Shown: positions 6,586-13,981 of the stretch, one piece after another
Numbering within the stretch: position 1 is the first letter of the stretch
Layout of the letters: the number at the start of each line of letters is the position of its first letter
Source of the DNA: Candidatus Zixiibacteriota bacterium
GTDB taxonomy: Bacteria; Zixibacteria; MSB-5A5; JAUVRN01
Direction of reading: 5' to 3'
Assembly: GCA_030597645.1 (NCBI GenBank)
Contig: JAUVRN010000011.1
Location: forward strand, 1 to 15,876
Length of the DNA stretch: 15,876 nt
The notes under the pieces: model-generated
Seen by the model: the letters and a program-made list of their open reading frames with translations, nothing else
Told to the model about the DNA's origin: nothing
The model's database searches: none
Program-made: the position numbers and the translations under genes

Positions 6586-6927
6586 ATGCCCAGAGTGAGT
6601 ATCGCCATAGCCGCCATCGTCACTGTACTCAGCATAGTACTGTGGCAGGCGACCGGCGGTGACTACTACACCAAGTATGAAGTGGTGGAGCAGGTCGATG
6701 CGGAACTCGACGACAACGATCCTCTGGCTGCGGCAGGATTCTACGACGATGCGTCGCGAACAGAGACGGTGGTTCGCAGCGAATTCCGCCTCGGGCTCTT
6801 GCCGACCCCACAGGGCTTGCTTGACAAACACGCACTCTCCGTAGTCACCATCACCGGCCTGTCCTGGGTGCTGGCGCTCGGCCTCGCGTGGATTATGCGC
6901 CTGAGAGTCAGGCGGCAGGCACTTTGA
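6586..6927 (+). CDS. Two-TM small membrane protein of unknown function
   Basis: 113 residues, not recognised. The start is well supported: AAGAGGA lies six bases before the ATG. Residues 5-22 are hydrophobic (TM1 or uncleaved signal), about 23-83 form an acidic, soluble loop (YEVVEQVDAELDDNDPLAAA, then FRLGLLPTPQGLLDKHALS), and about 84-104 form TM2, followed by a basic tail (MRLRVRRQAL). The positive-inside rule puts both ends in the cytoplasm and the loop in the periplasm. It is the first gene of a same-strand group with the Cys-repeat YceI protein (62 bases downstream) and the TPR protein. A role as a membrane anchor or partner for the secreted YceI protein is speculation. Confidence 0.65.
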   Translation: MPRVSIAIAAIVTVLSIVLWQATGGDYYTKYEVVEQVDAELDDNDPLAAAGFYDDASRTETVVRSEFRLGLLPTPQGLLDKHALSVVTITGLSWVLALGLAWIMRLRVRRQAL

Positions 6928-6989
6928 CACCAACTGCACAGACGCCGTACTGAGGGTAGACCCACCCCGACGGTGGAAGGAGAAACACC

Positions 6990-7859
6990 ATGAAACGAAC
7001 AGCACTGACCCTCACGCTGGTCCTCCTGATGGCCATGCCGGCCTTCGCGCAGGGGAACCCCTGCAATCCGTGTGGCGGCAAAGCCACGAACCCCTGCAAT
7101 CCATGCGGCGACAAGGCGGCCAATCCCTGCAATCCCTGCGGCGACAAAGTGGCGGTGAACCCCTGTTTTGCCAAGATGGGAACTGTGTTCTACGTCGATG
7201 ATCCCATGGCTCGCAACACGATCACATTCAAGAGTGAGGCGCCGCTGGAAGACATCATAGGTACGTCCAATCAGATCACCGGCTACCTGGTCTTCGATCC
7301 GTCGAATCCCAAGAAGGGTGGTCGAGGCGAACTCGTAGTACCTGTGAACACGCTCAATACGGGCATCCCCATGCGTGACGAACATCTGCAGGGCAAAGAC
7401 TGGCTCAACGCGAGCGCGCATCCGAACATCACGCTCAAGATTTCCAATGTCTCTGATGTCAAGAAAGTCAAATCTGCCTCCGGGTATCAGACCTACGACG
7501 TCAAGATGACAGGCGAACTCGCCATTGCGGGCCGGAGCAAGAAAGTCGAGTTCCCGGGACGCATTACCTATCTTTTGGAATCCGACATGACGCGCTCGAA
7601 AATGCCGGGCAATCTGCTGGCGGCGCGTGCGAGCTTCGAGGTTCGCCTGGCCGATTTCGGCGTACGTGGGCCGGCGGGCATGGACCTGGTGGGCAGCAAG
7701 GTCGGAGAGTCGATCACGATCGATGTCAGCTTGATGGGCAGCAGCGCGGCCCCGATGATGGCGGACAATCCCTGCAATCCGTGCGGCGGCAAAGCCAGCA
7801 ACCCCTGTAACCCCTGCGGTGGCAAGGCGAGCAATCCCTGCAATCCGTGCGGCGGCTAG
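6990..7859 (+). CDS. Secreted YceI-domain protein with Cys-rich repeats at both ends
   Basis: 289 residues. AAGGAG lies seven bases before the ATG. A signal peptide ends at about AFA|QG (20/21). The mature protein begins with three and a half copies of an 11-residue repeat (NPCNPCGGKAT type, residues 23-59) and ends with three more (260-289). In between (about 64-250) is a YceI-like lipocalin-type beta-barrel: NTITFKSEAPLEDIIGTSNQ, then GRGELVVPVNTLNTGIPMRD, the H-x-N-I-T pattern in SAHPNITLKI, and DFGVRGP near the end. YceI proteins bind polyisoprenoid or similar lipids in the periplasm. All 13 mature cysteines lie in the repeats, as six CNPC (CxxC) motifs plus one NPC, and none lie in the barrel. 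CxxC arrays suggest metal binding, disulfide chemistry or haem/Fe-S contact; which one is not decidable here. The TPR gene follows 50 bases downstream. Confidence 0.85.
   Translation: MKRTALTLTLVLLMAMPAFAQGNPCNPCGGKATNPCNPCGDKAANPCNPCGDKVAVNPCFAKMGTVFYVDDPMARNTITFKSEAPLEDIIGTSNQITGYLVFDPSNPKKGGRGELVVPVNTLNTGIPMRDEHLQGKDWLNASAHPNITLKISNVSDVKKVKSASGYQTYDVKMTGELAIAGRSKKVEFPGRITYLLESDMTRSKMPGNLLAARASFEVRLADFGVRGPAGMDLVGSKVGESITIDVSLMGSSAAPMMADNPCNPCGGKASNPCNPCGGKASNPCNPCGG
7056..7166 (+). repeat. N-terminal array of 33-base repeats encoding NPCNPCG units
   Basis: Three complete 33-base units and a partial one encode NPCNPCGGKAT, NPCNPCGDKAA, NPCNPCGDKVAV and NPC. Third-position changes (ccc/cca, tgt/tgc) show that the copies have diverged under protein-level conservation. 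Confidence 0.9.
7767..7856 (+). repeat. C-terminal array of 33-base repeats encoding NPCNPCGG units
   Basis: Three units (two full, one ending at GG) encode NPCNPCGGKAS, NPCNPCGGKAS and NPCNPCGG. The first and last units are identical over the part that encodes NPCNPCGG, which indicates recent duplication or gene conversion, while the middle unit differs in several third positions. Confidence 0.9.
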
Positions 7860-7876
7860 AGACCACGCCTGCGGGA

Positions 7877-7890
7877 GTCCGGATCCGGAC
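7877..7890. repeat. 14-base perfect palindrome in an intergenic gap
   Basis: GTCCGGATCCGGAC is its own reverse complement. It sits 17 bases after the YceI-protein stop and just before the ribosome site of the TPR gene. It may act as a hairpin that tunes the two genes, or as an operator. It is not followed by a T-run. Confidence 0.5.
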
Positions 7891-7909
7891 ATCATGAGGT
7901 GATGAGCAC

Positions 7910-9100
7910 GTGATGACGAACAAGCACCAGTGGACACGACCTGTCGGAATACGCCGACGGGTCGTGCTCGTACGGCTACTGATTCTGCTGAGCTTTCTCA
8001 TCGGGATCGTCCGTACCTCTGCCGCGGCTGATGTCGGAGGGGCGGCTTCGCCTGACCGCCTGGACGCGGCCGCGTGGTACGAGCAGGGCAAGCAGGCGCT
8101 CTCGGCCAACCGGTACATGGAGAGCATCGAGTTACTCAACCGTGCGGCGGAAGCGAACGGCGAAGATGTGGAGATGATATACTGGCTCGGCGTAGCGTAC
8201 TGGAATCGAGAGATGGGAGATTCCGCTATCCACGCGTACCAGCGAGCCATTGCGCTGGATCCGCACGACCAGTCCGTGTGGTCGTTGTACGCTTTGGAGA
8301 ACCTCGCCATGGTCTATACGCGCACCGATCATCTCGAGGCGTCGGTCCGCACGTACCGCCGTGCCCTCGCTCGGGAGACACGTCCCGAGTGGACCCTCAA
8401 GATTCAGAACCAGCTCGCTGAGCTCGCTCTGGCCATGGGGACCTTTACGCCCGATGAGTCCACCGTATACAATCGAGCCGGCGAGGTAATCGGTGGTGTC
8501 GGACCCGGCGACATGCATACCAACCGCAATTTCGAGATCGCGCGCCACACCAGCGATCCGACCAAGGAAGAGCGGTACTACCGGCTGGCGATAGAGACCG
8601 ATCCGACGATGTTCCAATCGTATTTCAATCTCGGCCTCGCCCTGGTCCGTCAGGGTCGATACGACAAAGCGATTGAGTGGCTGGCCGGATCAGACGCGGT
8701 GTGGAAGGCAGATACCGATTACAATCCCGACCGGACGGACAAGGCCGATGCGCACGCATTCATGGCGCTGTGCTACCTCGAACTGGGTGATCTGGTCGCG
8801 GCGCGAGAGCATGCACGTAGAGCCATGGCGACGGGGGTACAAGACTTCTGGGCACGCCTGTACACCCTCCGGGTGCGCGTGGCCTCAGGCGAAGCGGCCG
8901 AGGCCCTGCCCCTTCTGGAGGCACTCAGAATCGACAATCCCGAGCATGCCGAAGTGCTGCACGCGCTGTCCGAAGCCTATGCGGCACTCGAGCACGACCA
9001 GGAAGCACACGATGCTCGGGACCGGGCGATGGCCGTGATTCCGGATGATCACCCGTGGATGACGCGCCTGCACTACGAGTGGGGACACTCGATCCAGTGA
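7910..9100 (+). CDS. Secreted or membrane-anchored TPR protein
   Basis: 396 residues. GAGGTGA ends seven bases before a GTG at 7910; the adjacent ATG at 7913 is the alternative start. A basic N-terminus and a hydrophobic segment (about 18-35) followed by SAAAD look like a signal peptide or anchor, so the helices act in the periplasm. Tetratricopeptide-type helix pairs are seen at about 55-88 (AAWYEQGKQALSANRYMESI), 89-119 (YWLGVAYW then AIHAYQRAIALDP), 124-158 (LENLAMVYTRTDHLEASVRT), 222-260 (YFNLGLALVRQGRYDKAIEW), 280-309 (AFMALCYLELGDLVAAREHA) and 347-377 (LHALSEAYAALEHDQEAHDA). The region between 176 and 221 is less regular. TPR proteins are scaffolds with no enzymatic activity of their own; here it likely assembles partners of the upstream YceI protein. 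No terminator was found downstream. Confidence 0.85.
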   Translation: MMTNKHQWTRPVGIRRRVVLVRLLILLSFLIGIVRTSAAADVGGAASPDRLDAAAWYEQGKQALSANRYMESIELLNRAAEANGEDVEMIYWLGVAYWNREMGDSAIHAYQRAIALDPHDQSVWSLYALENLAMVYTRTDHLEASVRTYRRALARETRPEWTLKIQNQLAELALAMGTFTPDESTVYNRAGEVIGGVGPGDMHTNRNFEIARHTSDPTKEERYYRLAIETDPTMFQSYFNLGLALVRQGRYDKAIEWLAGSDAVWKADTDYNPDRTDKADAHAFMALCYLELGDLVAAREHARRAMATGVQDFWARLYTLRVRVASGEAAEALPLLEALRIDNPEHAEVLHALSEAYAALEHDQEAHDARDRAMAVIPDDHPWMTRLHYEWGHSIQ

Positions 9101-9285
9101 CCTGAGGCGCTGAGCTTTCTTTTCGTTGAATGGAATCTGCCGAACCGGCCGCCCGTTATCGATCGTTCTCACTCCGTCTTCTGCGTTCATAAAGCTAAGA
9201 CTTGAATGACATGAGGTAATTCGGTCCCACTCGTTTCCAACAAAGCCAGTAGATTCGTTTCAGTACACGTGCCACCAATCTGCAG

Positions 9286-9314
9286 TTGAAACAGTGGCAA
9301 CGCCCTGCTATACA
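9286..9314 (+). promoter_or_regulatory. Sigma70-type promoter for the spermidine-synthase-like gene
   Basis: TTGAAA (9286-9291) and TATACA (9309-9314) are 17 bases apart. The predicted start is near 9321, giving a leader of about 95 bases before the ATG at 9417. The remaining bases from 9101 to 9285 hold nothing I recognise. Confidence 0.6.
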
Positions 9315-9416
9315 TGCAGCTATGTACCCGGTGTTACCTCCTGCCTGGATACCTGACGCGTACGTCGGATTACCTGGGACCCCGAAGCAGGTCGGATCGA
9401 CGGAGTCGCTGACCGT

Positions 9417-10112
9417 ATGAACCCATCAAACATCGAGATACTCGCCTACGAGGATACGCCCCTTGGTGTCCTCTGCCTGAGACGCCGGGCACTGCTCGCC
9501 GAGCCGGGTACGGTGGTGACCGAGATCACGCTGAATCACGAATACCTGATGGGCAGCCACACGACCTTTTCCGAGCGGGCCCTGGCGACCATTGCGCTCG
9601 AAATGCACGAAGCGGAGAATCTCAGGGTTCTTGTGGGCGGATTCGGGCTGGGTTACACGGCCCGTGAGGTGCTCTTGGCGAACCGCGTCAGCCAGGTGGA
9701 GGCGGTCGAGTTCCTGCCGCAGGTGATCGACTGGTTCCATGACGGCCTCTTACCGCTTGCGAAGGAGCTCAAGTGCGATTCGCGCTTCAGGGTCACGTCG
9801 GGAGATGCCTACGCTCGGCTCACCGGAACCCCGGATGAGCAGTGGGACATCATCCTGATCGATATCGACCATTCGCCCGATGAACGGCTTGATCGGGGAA
9901 ACAGCTTTTTCTACACAAAGACAGGGCTGGAGCGCGCCAAGAAGCACCTGGCGTCCCGGGGAATCCTCGGCGTCTGGTCGTATGCCGAGAGTTCGCCCTT
10001 TGCGCACGCGCTTCGTTCGGTTTTTCAAGAAGTTCGTGTGGAGCCGGTGACGTTTCATAATCGCCTGGTGGGCGAGGACGCGACGGATTGGCTCTTCTTT
10101 GCCCGGGCATGA
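9417..10112 (+). CDS. Spermidine-synthase-like Rossmann-fold protein
   Basis: 231 residues. The ATG is preceded by a GGAG about 11 bases upstream, a rather long spacing. The nucleotide-binding pattern VLVGGFGLGYTAREVLL (71-87), acidic E98 at the end of the next strand, GDAYARL (129-135) and WDIILIDIDHSPDE (143-156) match the fold of polyamine aminopropyltransferases (SpeE) and related class I methyltransferases. In true SpeE the first motif reads GGGDG; here it is GGFGL, so the aspartate that contacts the aminopropyl donor is absent. It is therefore best called spermidine-synthase-like, with unknown substrate; it could be an S-adenosylmethionine-dependent methyltransferase. No signal peptide is seen, so it is cytoplasmic. 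It precedes the GDSL esterase region on the same strand. Confidence 0.75.
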   Translation: MNPSNIEILAYEDTPLGVLCLRRRALLAEPGTVVTEITLNHEYLMGSHTTFSERALATIALEMHEAENLRVLVGGFGLGYTAREVLLANRVSQVEAVEFLPQVIDWFHDGLLPLAKELKCDSRFRVTSGDAYARLTGTPDEQWDIILIDIDHSPDERLDRGNSFFYTKTGLERAKKHLASRGILGVWSYAESSPFAHALRSVFQEVRVEPVTFHNRLVGEDATDWLFFARA

Positions 10113-10153
10113 TCGACCCGAATGCGGAGATCCGGCGGCCACGATGTGAGGGC

Positions 10154-10303
10154 TGACCCCTGATTCCCGTTCTCCTGGTATTCGGTGACAACCTCATCTC
10201 CGGAAATGGTGCAGCGGCTGTCTTGCGCGTTCTCGGGACAGTCCTGACGGCTCAAGTCGGGGCGCTCTGCAGCCGATTAAGATCCAGGTTGGTGAGGAGG
10301 TAG
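10154..10303 (+). pseudogene. Decayed fragment of a GDSL esterase gene (partial duplicate of the next gene)
   Basis: The frame starting at 10157 reads VLLVFGDNLISGNGAAA and ends at a TAG at 10301. The intact neighbour reads VLLAFGDSLTSGKGSAV at the same place. DNA at 10181-10213 aligns with 10500-10532 with only a handful of substitutions. Similarity extends upstream (TGACCC near 10154 and 10474) and, with small deletions, downstream to CTGACGGCT versus CTGACCGGCT. There is no start codon, the catalytic serine codon of the GDSL motif is replaced by Asn, and frame-changing indels are present. This is best explained as a decayed partial tandem copy. Its end overlaps the Shine-Dalgarno (GAGGAGG) of the intact gene. 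Confidence 0.65.
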
Positions 10304-10307
10304 CAGA

Positions 10308-10997
10308 TTGGCTCGTTTTGTCACAGGTGTAAGAAGCTCTCAGGTCTGTTCCACTTCAGGCGGACCCGAACGCGACCATCAGAATACTGCCCCCAGACGC
10401 ACCCTGATTGCAGCATGTGTTCTCGCCATCGCCGCGGGAGGGTGCGGTGAGCCCGCCGCCACCATCAGGGGACTGACCCAGGATTCGGTCCTTCTCGCGT
10501 TCGGCGACAGCCTCACGTCCGGAAAAGGTTCAGCGGTCAATGATGCGTATCCATCTGTGCTGTCCCGCCTGACCGGCTACACGGTCATCAATGCCGGACT
10601 CCCGGGCGAACTCTCTTCGGCGGGACTGGAGCGTCTGCCTTCCGCACTGGCGTCACACCGACCCGATCTCGTGATACTGTGCCACGGGGGAAACGACATG
10701 CTGCAAAAGCGAGACGCAGACGAGGTCGCAAGCAATCTGGACGCGATGATAGCCATCATCAAGCAGTCCGGTGCGGATGTCATTCTCATCGGCGTTCCCG
10801 AGCCCGGTATTTTTCTCGGCACGGCATCCTTCTATGAGGAACTTGCCCGGCAGCACCGGATTCCGTGCGACGAGGACATCGTGGCGAAGATCCTGGCGGA
10901 TGCATCGCTGAAGAGCGACTACGTTCATCCGAATGCACAAGGATATCGGCGACTGGCCGAATCCGTCGCGGCTCTTATCGGCGAGAGTCAATCGTAG
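10308..10997 (+). CDS. SGNH/GDSL-family esterase, probable lipoprotein
   Basis: 229 residues, starting at a TTG. The start is well supported: GAGGAGG lies seven bases upstream. The N-terminal 30 residues are hydrophilic, then LIAACVLAIAAGGC (33-46) forms a signal core that may end in a lipobox with C46 as the lipidated cysteine (A at -3 is not ideal). SGNH blocks: I, AFGDSLTSG with S68; II, NAGLPGE with G97; III, GGNDML with N129; V, SDYVHPNAQGY with D204 and H207 completing the catalytic triad. This resembles arylesterase/TesA-type multifunctional lysophospholipase or thioesterase proteins. It would hydrolyse esters at the periplasmic face of a membrane; the substrate is unknown. A decayed copy of its first block lies just upstream. 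Confidence 0.88.
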   Translation: MARFVTGVRSSQVCSTSGGPERDHQNTAPRRTLIAACVLAIAAGGCGEPAATIRGLTQDSVLLAFGDSLTSGKGSAVNDAYPSVLSRLTGYTVINAGLPGELSSAGLERLPSALASHRPDLVILCHGGNDMLQKRDADEVASNLDAMIAIIKQSGADVILIGVPEPGIFLGTASFYEELARQHRIPCDEDIVAKILADASLKSDYVHPNAQGYRRLAESVAALIGESQS

Positions 10998-11024
10998 GAA
11001 GCCGCCTGTCTGGCCTGCAACTGC

Positions 11025-11054
11025 TTGACGAGAGACCGCTCCATCCGGTAAATT
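11025..11054 (+). promoter_or_regulatory. Likely promoter of the dockerin protein gene
   Basis: TTGACG (11025-11030) and TAAATT (11049-11054) are 18 bases apart; the -10 matches four of six consensus bases. The predicted start is near 11061, giving a leader of about 110 bases. The leader ends in a small stem (GACCG 11144-11148 with CGGTC 11158-11162) directly before the ribosome site, which could modulate translation. Confidence 0.5.
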
Positions 11055-11174
11055 ACAGTATTAGAGGGACCACAGACATCGTCGGGCCCCGCGACCCTCG
11101 ACCCGTAGATCTGACACCAGGTTGCATCACGTCCCGAATCCTCGACCGAGACTCTGGCGGTCAGGAGGTGCAAC

Positions 11175-13397
11175 ATGTTACGCTGTCGCGTCGTTCCACC
11201 CATCACCCGTCTGACCAGATTGCACGTGGGTACAGTAGTACTCGTGCTGCTTCTGGCCATTCCCCTTTCTCCGGCAGTAGCACAGACGGTCTCCGACAGT
11301 GATTTCGTATCGGTGTCGTCCCACGTGGTTACGCTACCGACATCGGGCGAGACGTTCAGCCTGACGATCAGTATCGACACCCGGACGCCCGATGTGGCCA
11401 GCTTTGTGCTGCCCTTCAGCTACGACGGCAACCCCGCGATCGAGATCGACACGACGGTCGTGGACGCCACGACCGGCAACAAAGGGGTCAGCTATCACGC
11501 CCCGCTGGGTACCGACCCGATCTGGGTCCAGCGCACCGTACTGATCAATCATACGAACAAGACGATTCTCGTGGGCTTCCTGTCATTCAGCACGGGTCTC
11601 GCGCCCACCCAGGGTCCACTGGTGGACATCCACTTCAGGCTCGCCGCGAGTTCACAGCAGGGCGCGGTTATGGTGGACACGCTGCTGATTCCGCCGTCCA
11701 ACTTCCTCTCCTTTGCGGACGAGGGAGCGATCGAGCGTGTCCCGCAGTTTACACATGGAGAGATCTGTATCGGCAACGACTCGGACGGTGACGGAGTGTA
11801 CGGAGGTTGTGACAACTGTCCTACCGTCTCCAATCCCAACCAGGCGGATTCCGACGGCGATGGCCTCGGAGACGCCTGCGACAACTGCCCCCAGGACACC
11901 AATCCCCGCCAGGAGGATTATGACGGCGACGGCATCGGTGATGCCTGCGACACCTGCAACGACACCGACGGCGACGGGTGGGGAGATCCGGGCTTTGTCA
12001 ACACCGGCTGCGCCTTTATGGGGGATGACAACTGTCCCACGGTGCCCAATGTCAATCAGTCGGACGTGGACGGCGACGGCGTGGGGGACGTCTGTGACAA
12101 CTGCCCCGATGACAACAATCCGGGCCAGGATGATTCAGACGGTGACGGGCTCGGCGACATCTGCGACAACTGCCCCACGGCATCCAATCCGGATCAGGCC
12201 GATGCCGACGGCGACGGAATCGGCGACCTGTGCGACCCCTGTACCGATACGGACGGGGATGGCTTTGGGGATCCCGGATTCCCGGCGAGTACATGCCAAA
12301 CGGATAACTGCCCCGCTGACTTCAACGACCCGCAGACCGACTCCGATAGCGATGGTCTGGGGGACATCTGCGACAACTGCCCGGACGATGCCAATCCCAC
12401 ACAGAGCGACTTTGACGCCGACGGAACCGGGGATGCCTGCGACACGTGCACCGACCAGGACGGCGACGGCTACGGCGATCCCGGCTTCCCGGCCAATACC
12501 TGCGTGGAAGACAACTGCCCCACGGTCCACAACCCGGACCAGGCGGACAGTGACGGCAACGGTATCGGTGACGCCTGTCAGTCCGTGTTCGAGGACTCCG
12601 TCATTCACCTGATGCAGTGGCGTGTGGCCGACGGCGGCAACGGACACTGGTACGCCGTGCTGGCCGAGGCGCGCACCTGGCGGGACGCGTACGGCCTCCT
12701 TCCAACATTGATCCTCAACGACATACCGGGCTACCTGGCCACGATCAGCTCCGCGGCAGAGAACGCCTTTATCTTCGATCACGTGCTGGCGGGCACCGAC
12801 CCACCCACGACCGGGCATCAGTTCTATCTGGGAGGCCGTGATCTCGGCACCTGCTGGGGCTGGAACACCAGTGAGCCGTGGAGCTATGCCAATTGGAACC
12901 AGGGCGAGCCCAACTACGGCAATGAGACCGTGCTTTCGATGTGGGGTCCCAATCAGGATCCGGCGCCTGACCCTCCGGGGAGCTGGAACAATACGCTCGA
13001 GGATGACAGTGAGAATCCCGACGCTCGATTCTGGTCGGTGATCGAGTGGGGCAACCCCGTGCCCAATCCCACCTGTGGCGACGGCCACCGGGATTGCCAC
13101 GAGGTGTGCGACGGTGACCCATGGTGTACGGCCGAATGCACCTTCGACTGCAGCCGGCTATTCCTCGGCGACGCCAATGCCTCCGGGGAACTCGACATCA
13201 TGGATCTCATCACCCTGATCGTCTACATCTTCCACAGTGGACCGACGCCTGTGCCCTGCGAGGGTGTGGCGGATCTCAACATGGACGGCTGGATCACGAC
13301 GGCGGACATCATGAACCTGATCAACTACATCTTCAGGGGTGTTCCGCCGCCTCCGGATGCCTGTGCCGTCATCCCAAGTCTGTGGTTGTGCCCGTGA
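11175..13397 (+). CDS. Secreted cohesin-like / TSP3 / C-type lectin-like / dockerin protein
   Basis: 740 residues; AGGAGGTG lies four bases before the ATG. Signal peptide about 1-37. Residues 38-200 form a beta-rich domain resembling cohesin-like modules (FSLTISIDTRTPDVASFVLP, FSYDG, then VDIHFRL and a closing GEICI). Residues 201-468 carry eight DNCP-type thrombospondin type 3 repeats (DxDGDGxGDxCDNCP) interrupted by three copies of a TDxDGDGxGDPGF spacer. Residues about 475-626 look like a C-type lectin-like domain (HWYAVLAEARTWRDA, then YLATISSAAENAFIFD, NWNQGEPN and WNNT). A Cys-rich CGDGHRDCHEVCDGD segment follows (634-659), then a dockerin-like pair of F-hands at 663-722 (LGDANASGELDIMDLITLI and ADLNMDGWITTADIMNLINY). 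Expected role: extracellular calcium-stabilised adhesion or scaffolding. The cohesin-like assignment is the least certain; TSP3 and dockerin are clear. Confidence 0.88.
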   Translation: MLRCRVVPPITRLTRLHVGTVVLVLLLAIPLSPAVAQTVSDSDFVSVSSHVVTLPTSGETFSLTISIDTRTPDVASFVLPFSYDGNPAIEIDTTVVDATTGNKGVSYHAPLGTDPIWVQRTVLINHTNKTILVGFLSFSTGLAPTQGPLVDIHFRLAASSQQGAVMVDTLLIPPSNFLSFADEGAIERVPQFTHGEICIGNDSDGDGVYGGCDNCPTVSNPNQADSDGDGLGDACDNCPQDTNPRQEDYDGDGIGDACDTCNDTDGDGWGDPGFVNTGCAFMGDDNCPTVPNVNQSDVDGDGVGDVCDNCPDDNNPGQDDSDGDGLGDICDNCPTASNPDQADADGDGIGDLCDPCTDTDGDGFGDPGFPASTCQTDNCPADFNDPQTDSDSDGLGDICDNCPDDANPTQSDFDADGTGDACDTCTDQDGDGYGDPGFPANTCVEDNCPTVHNPDQADSDGNGIGDACQSVFEDSVIHLMQWRVADGGNGHWYAVLAEARTWRDAYGLLPTLILNDIPGYLATISSAAENAFIFDHVLAGTDPPTTGHQFYLGGRDLGTCWGWNTSEPWSYANWNQGEPNYGNETVLSMWGPNQDPAPDPPGSWNNTLEDDSENPDARFWSVIEWGNPVPNPTCGDGHRDCHEVCDGDPWCTAECTFDCSRLFLGDANASGELDIMDLITLIVYIFHSGPTPVPCEGVADLNMDGWITTADIMNLINYIFRGVPPPPDACAVIPSLWLCP
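11775..12578 (+). repeat. TSP3-encoding repeat array
   Basis: About 800 bases encode eight calcium-binding TSP3-type units and three DPGF-containing spacer units in the order 2 units, spacer, 3 units, spacer, 2 units, spacer, 1 unit. Each unit supplies acidic DxDxDG loops and a pair of Cys residues. Such arrays expand and contract by recombination and can be hard to assemble. Confidence 0.85.
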
Positions 13398-13427
13398 CGA
13401 GCGTTCCGGGTGATCTGATGCAGTCTG

Positions 13428-13970
13428 CTAGGTACTGAGGCGACCGGCCCAGTCCCGGTGCGCGGCGTCCCGCTTCGGCTGATCCCCTTCGGCCTCCTCG
13501 AAGCCGGTGCGCACGCGGCTGTGCGCGGACTCGTCCAGCACGTTTTCCGCCATGGGGAACAGGACCGTGTCCTCCTTTTGAATGTGCGCACGCAGGAGTA
13601 CCACGTACCCACGGGCAGCCATGGAGAGCTGCGTCCGCGCGGCCGCCTCTCCAGCCACAGCCCCGGCGAGCGATTCGTGCATCATGCCGACGAAGCGCCG
13701 GCCCTCGTCGTGCTCGATCAACATCACACCGACGGGGCCGCCCTCCTGTGGCAGACCGGCCTCCGTCAAGCTCGGGAACAGCACACGCTCCTCTTTCTGG
13801 TGATGAAGACCGTCAGCGAATTCGCGTACAAACGCGATCGCGTGTTCGAAGAACGCTCCGTCGACCGGGGTGCCATCTTCCACGCGCCCGGCTTCGCACT
13901 CCAGGGCATCGAGGACTTTTTCGATGACCCTGTGTTCGTCCATCAGGGATGCGCACAGCCTGTTGTCCAT
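13428..13970 (-). CDS. Hemerythrin-like HHE-domain protein
   Basis: 180 residues from the ATG at 13970, with GGGAG five bases upstream. The longer open frame toward 14252 overlaps the dehydrogenase gene and is rejected. Candidate iron ligands are spread as in HHE cation-binding domains: H13 (MDEHRVIEKVLDAL), H43, H56/H57 and E60/E61 (HHQKEERVLFP), H87 (IEHDEGRRF), and H129 with E133 (HIQKEDTVLFP). Such proteins hold a non-haem di-iron centre and bind oxygen or nitric oxide, or help repair Fe-S clusters. The protein is cytoplasmic. Its start lies 11 bases after the dehydrogenase stop, so the two are co-transcribed. The last 30 residues are charged and outside the domain. It converges with the dockerin gene, 30 bases apart; no terminator is visible in that gap. 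Confidence 0.9.
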   Translation of the reverse strand: MDNRLCASLMDEHRVIEKVLDALECEAGRVEDGTPVDGAFFEHAIAFVREFADGLHHQKEERVLFPSLTEAGLPQEGGPVGVMLIEHDEGRRFVGMMHESLAGAVAGEAAARTQLSMAARGYVVLLRAHIQKEDTVLFPMAENVLDESAHSRVRTGFEEAEGDQPKRDAAHRDWAGRLST

Positions 13971-13981
13971 CCTGTCTCCCG

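Noticed and set aside
6217..7005. A 262-codon minus-strand frame across the intergenic region and the two-TM gene
   Set aside because: It is opposite to a gene with a strong ribosome site and has scattered charged composition with no motif.
12135..13100. A 321-codon minus-strand frame with valine/arginine-rich repeats
   Set aside because: It mirrors the TSP3 array and lectin-like domain of the real gene.
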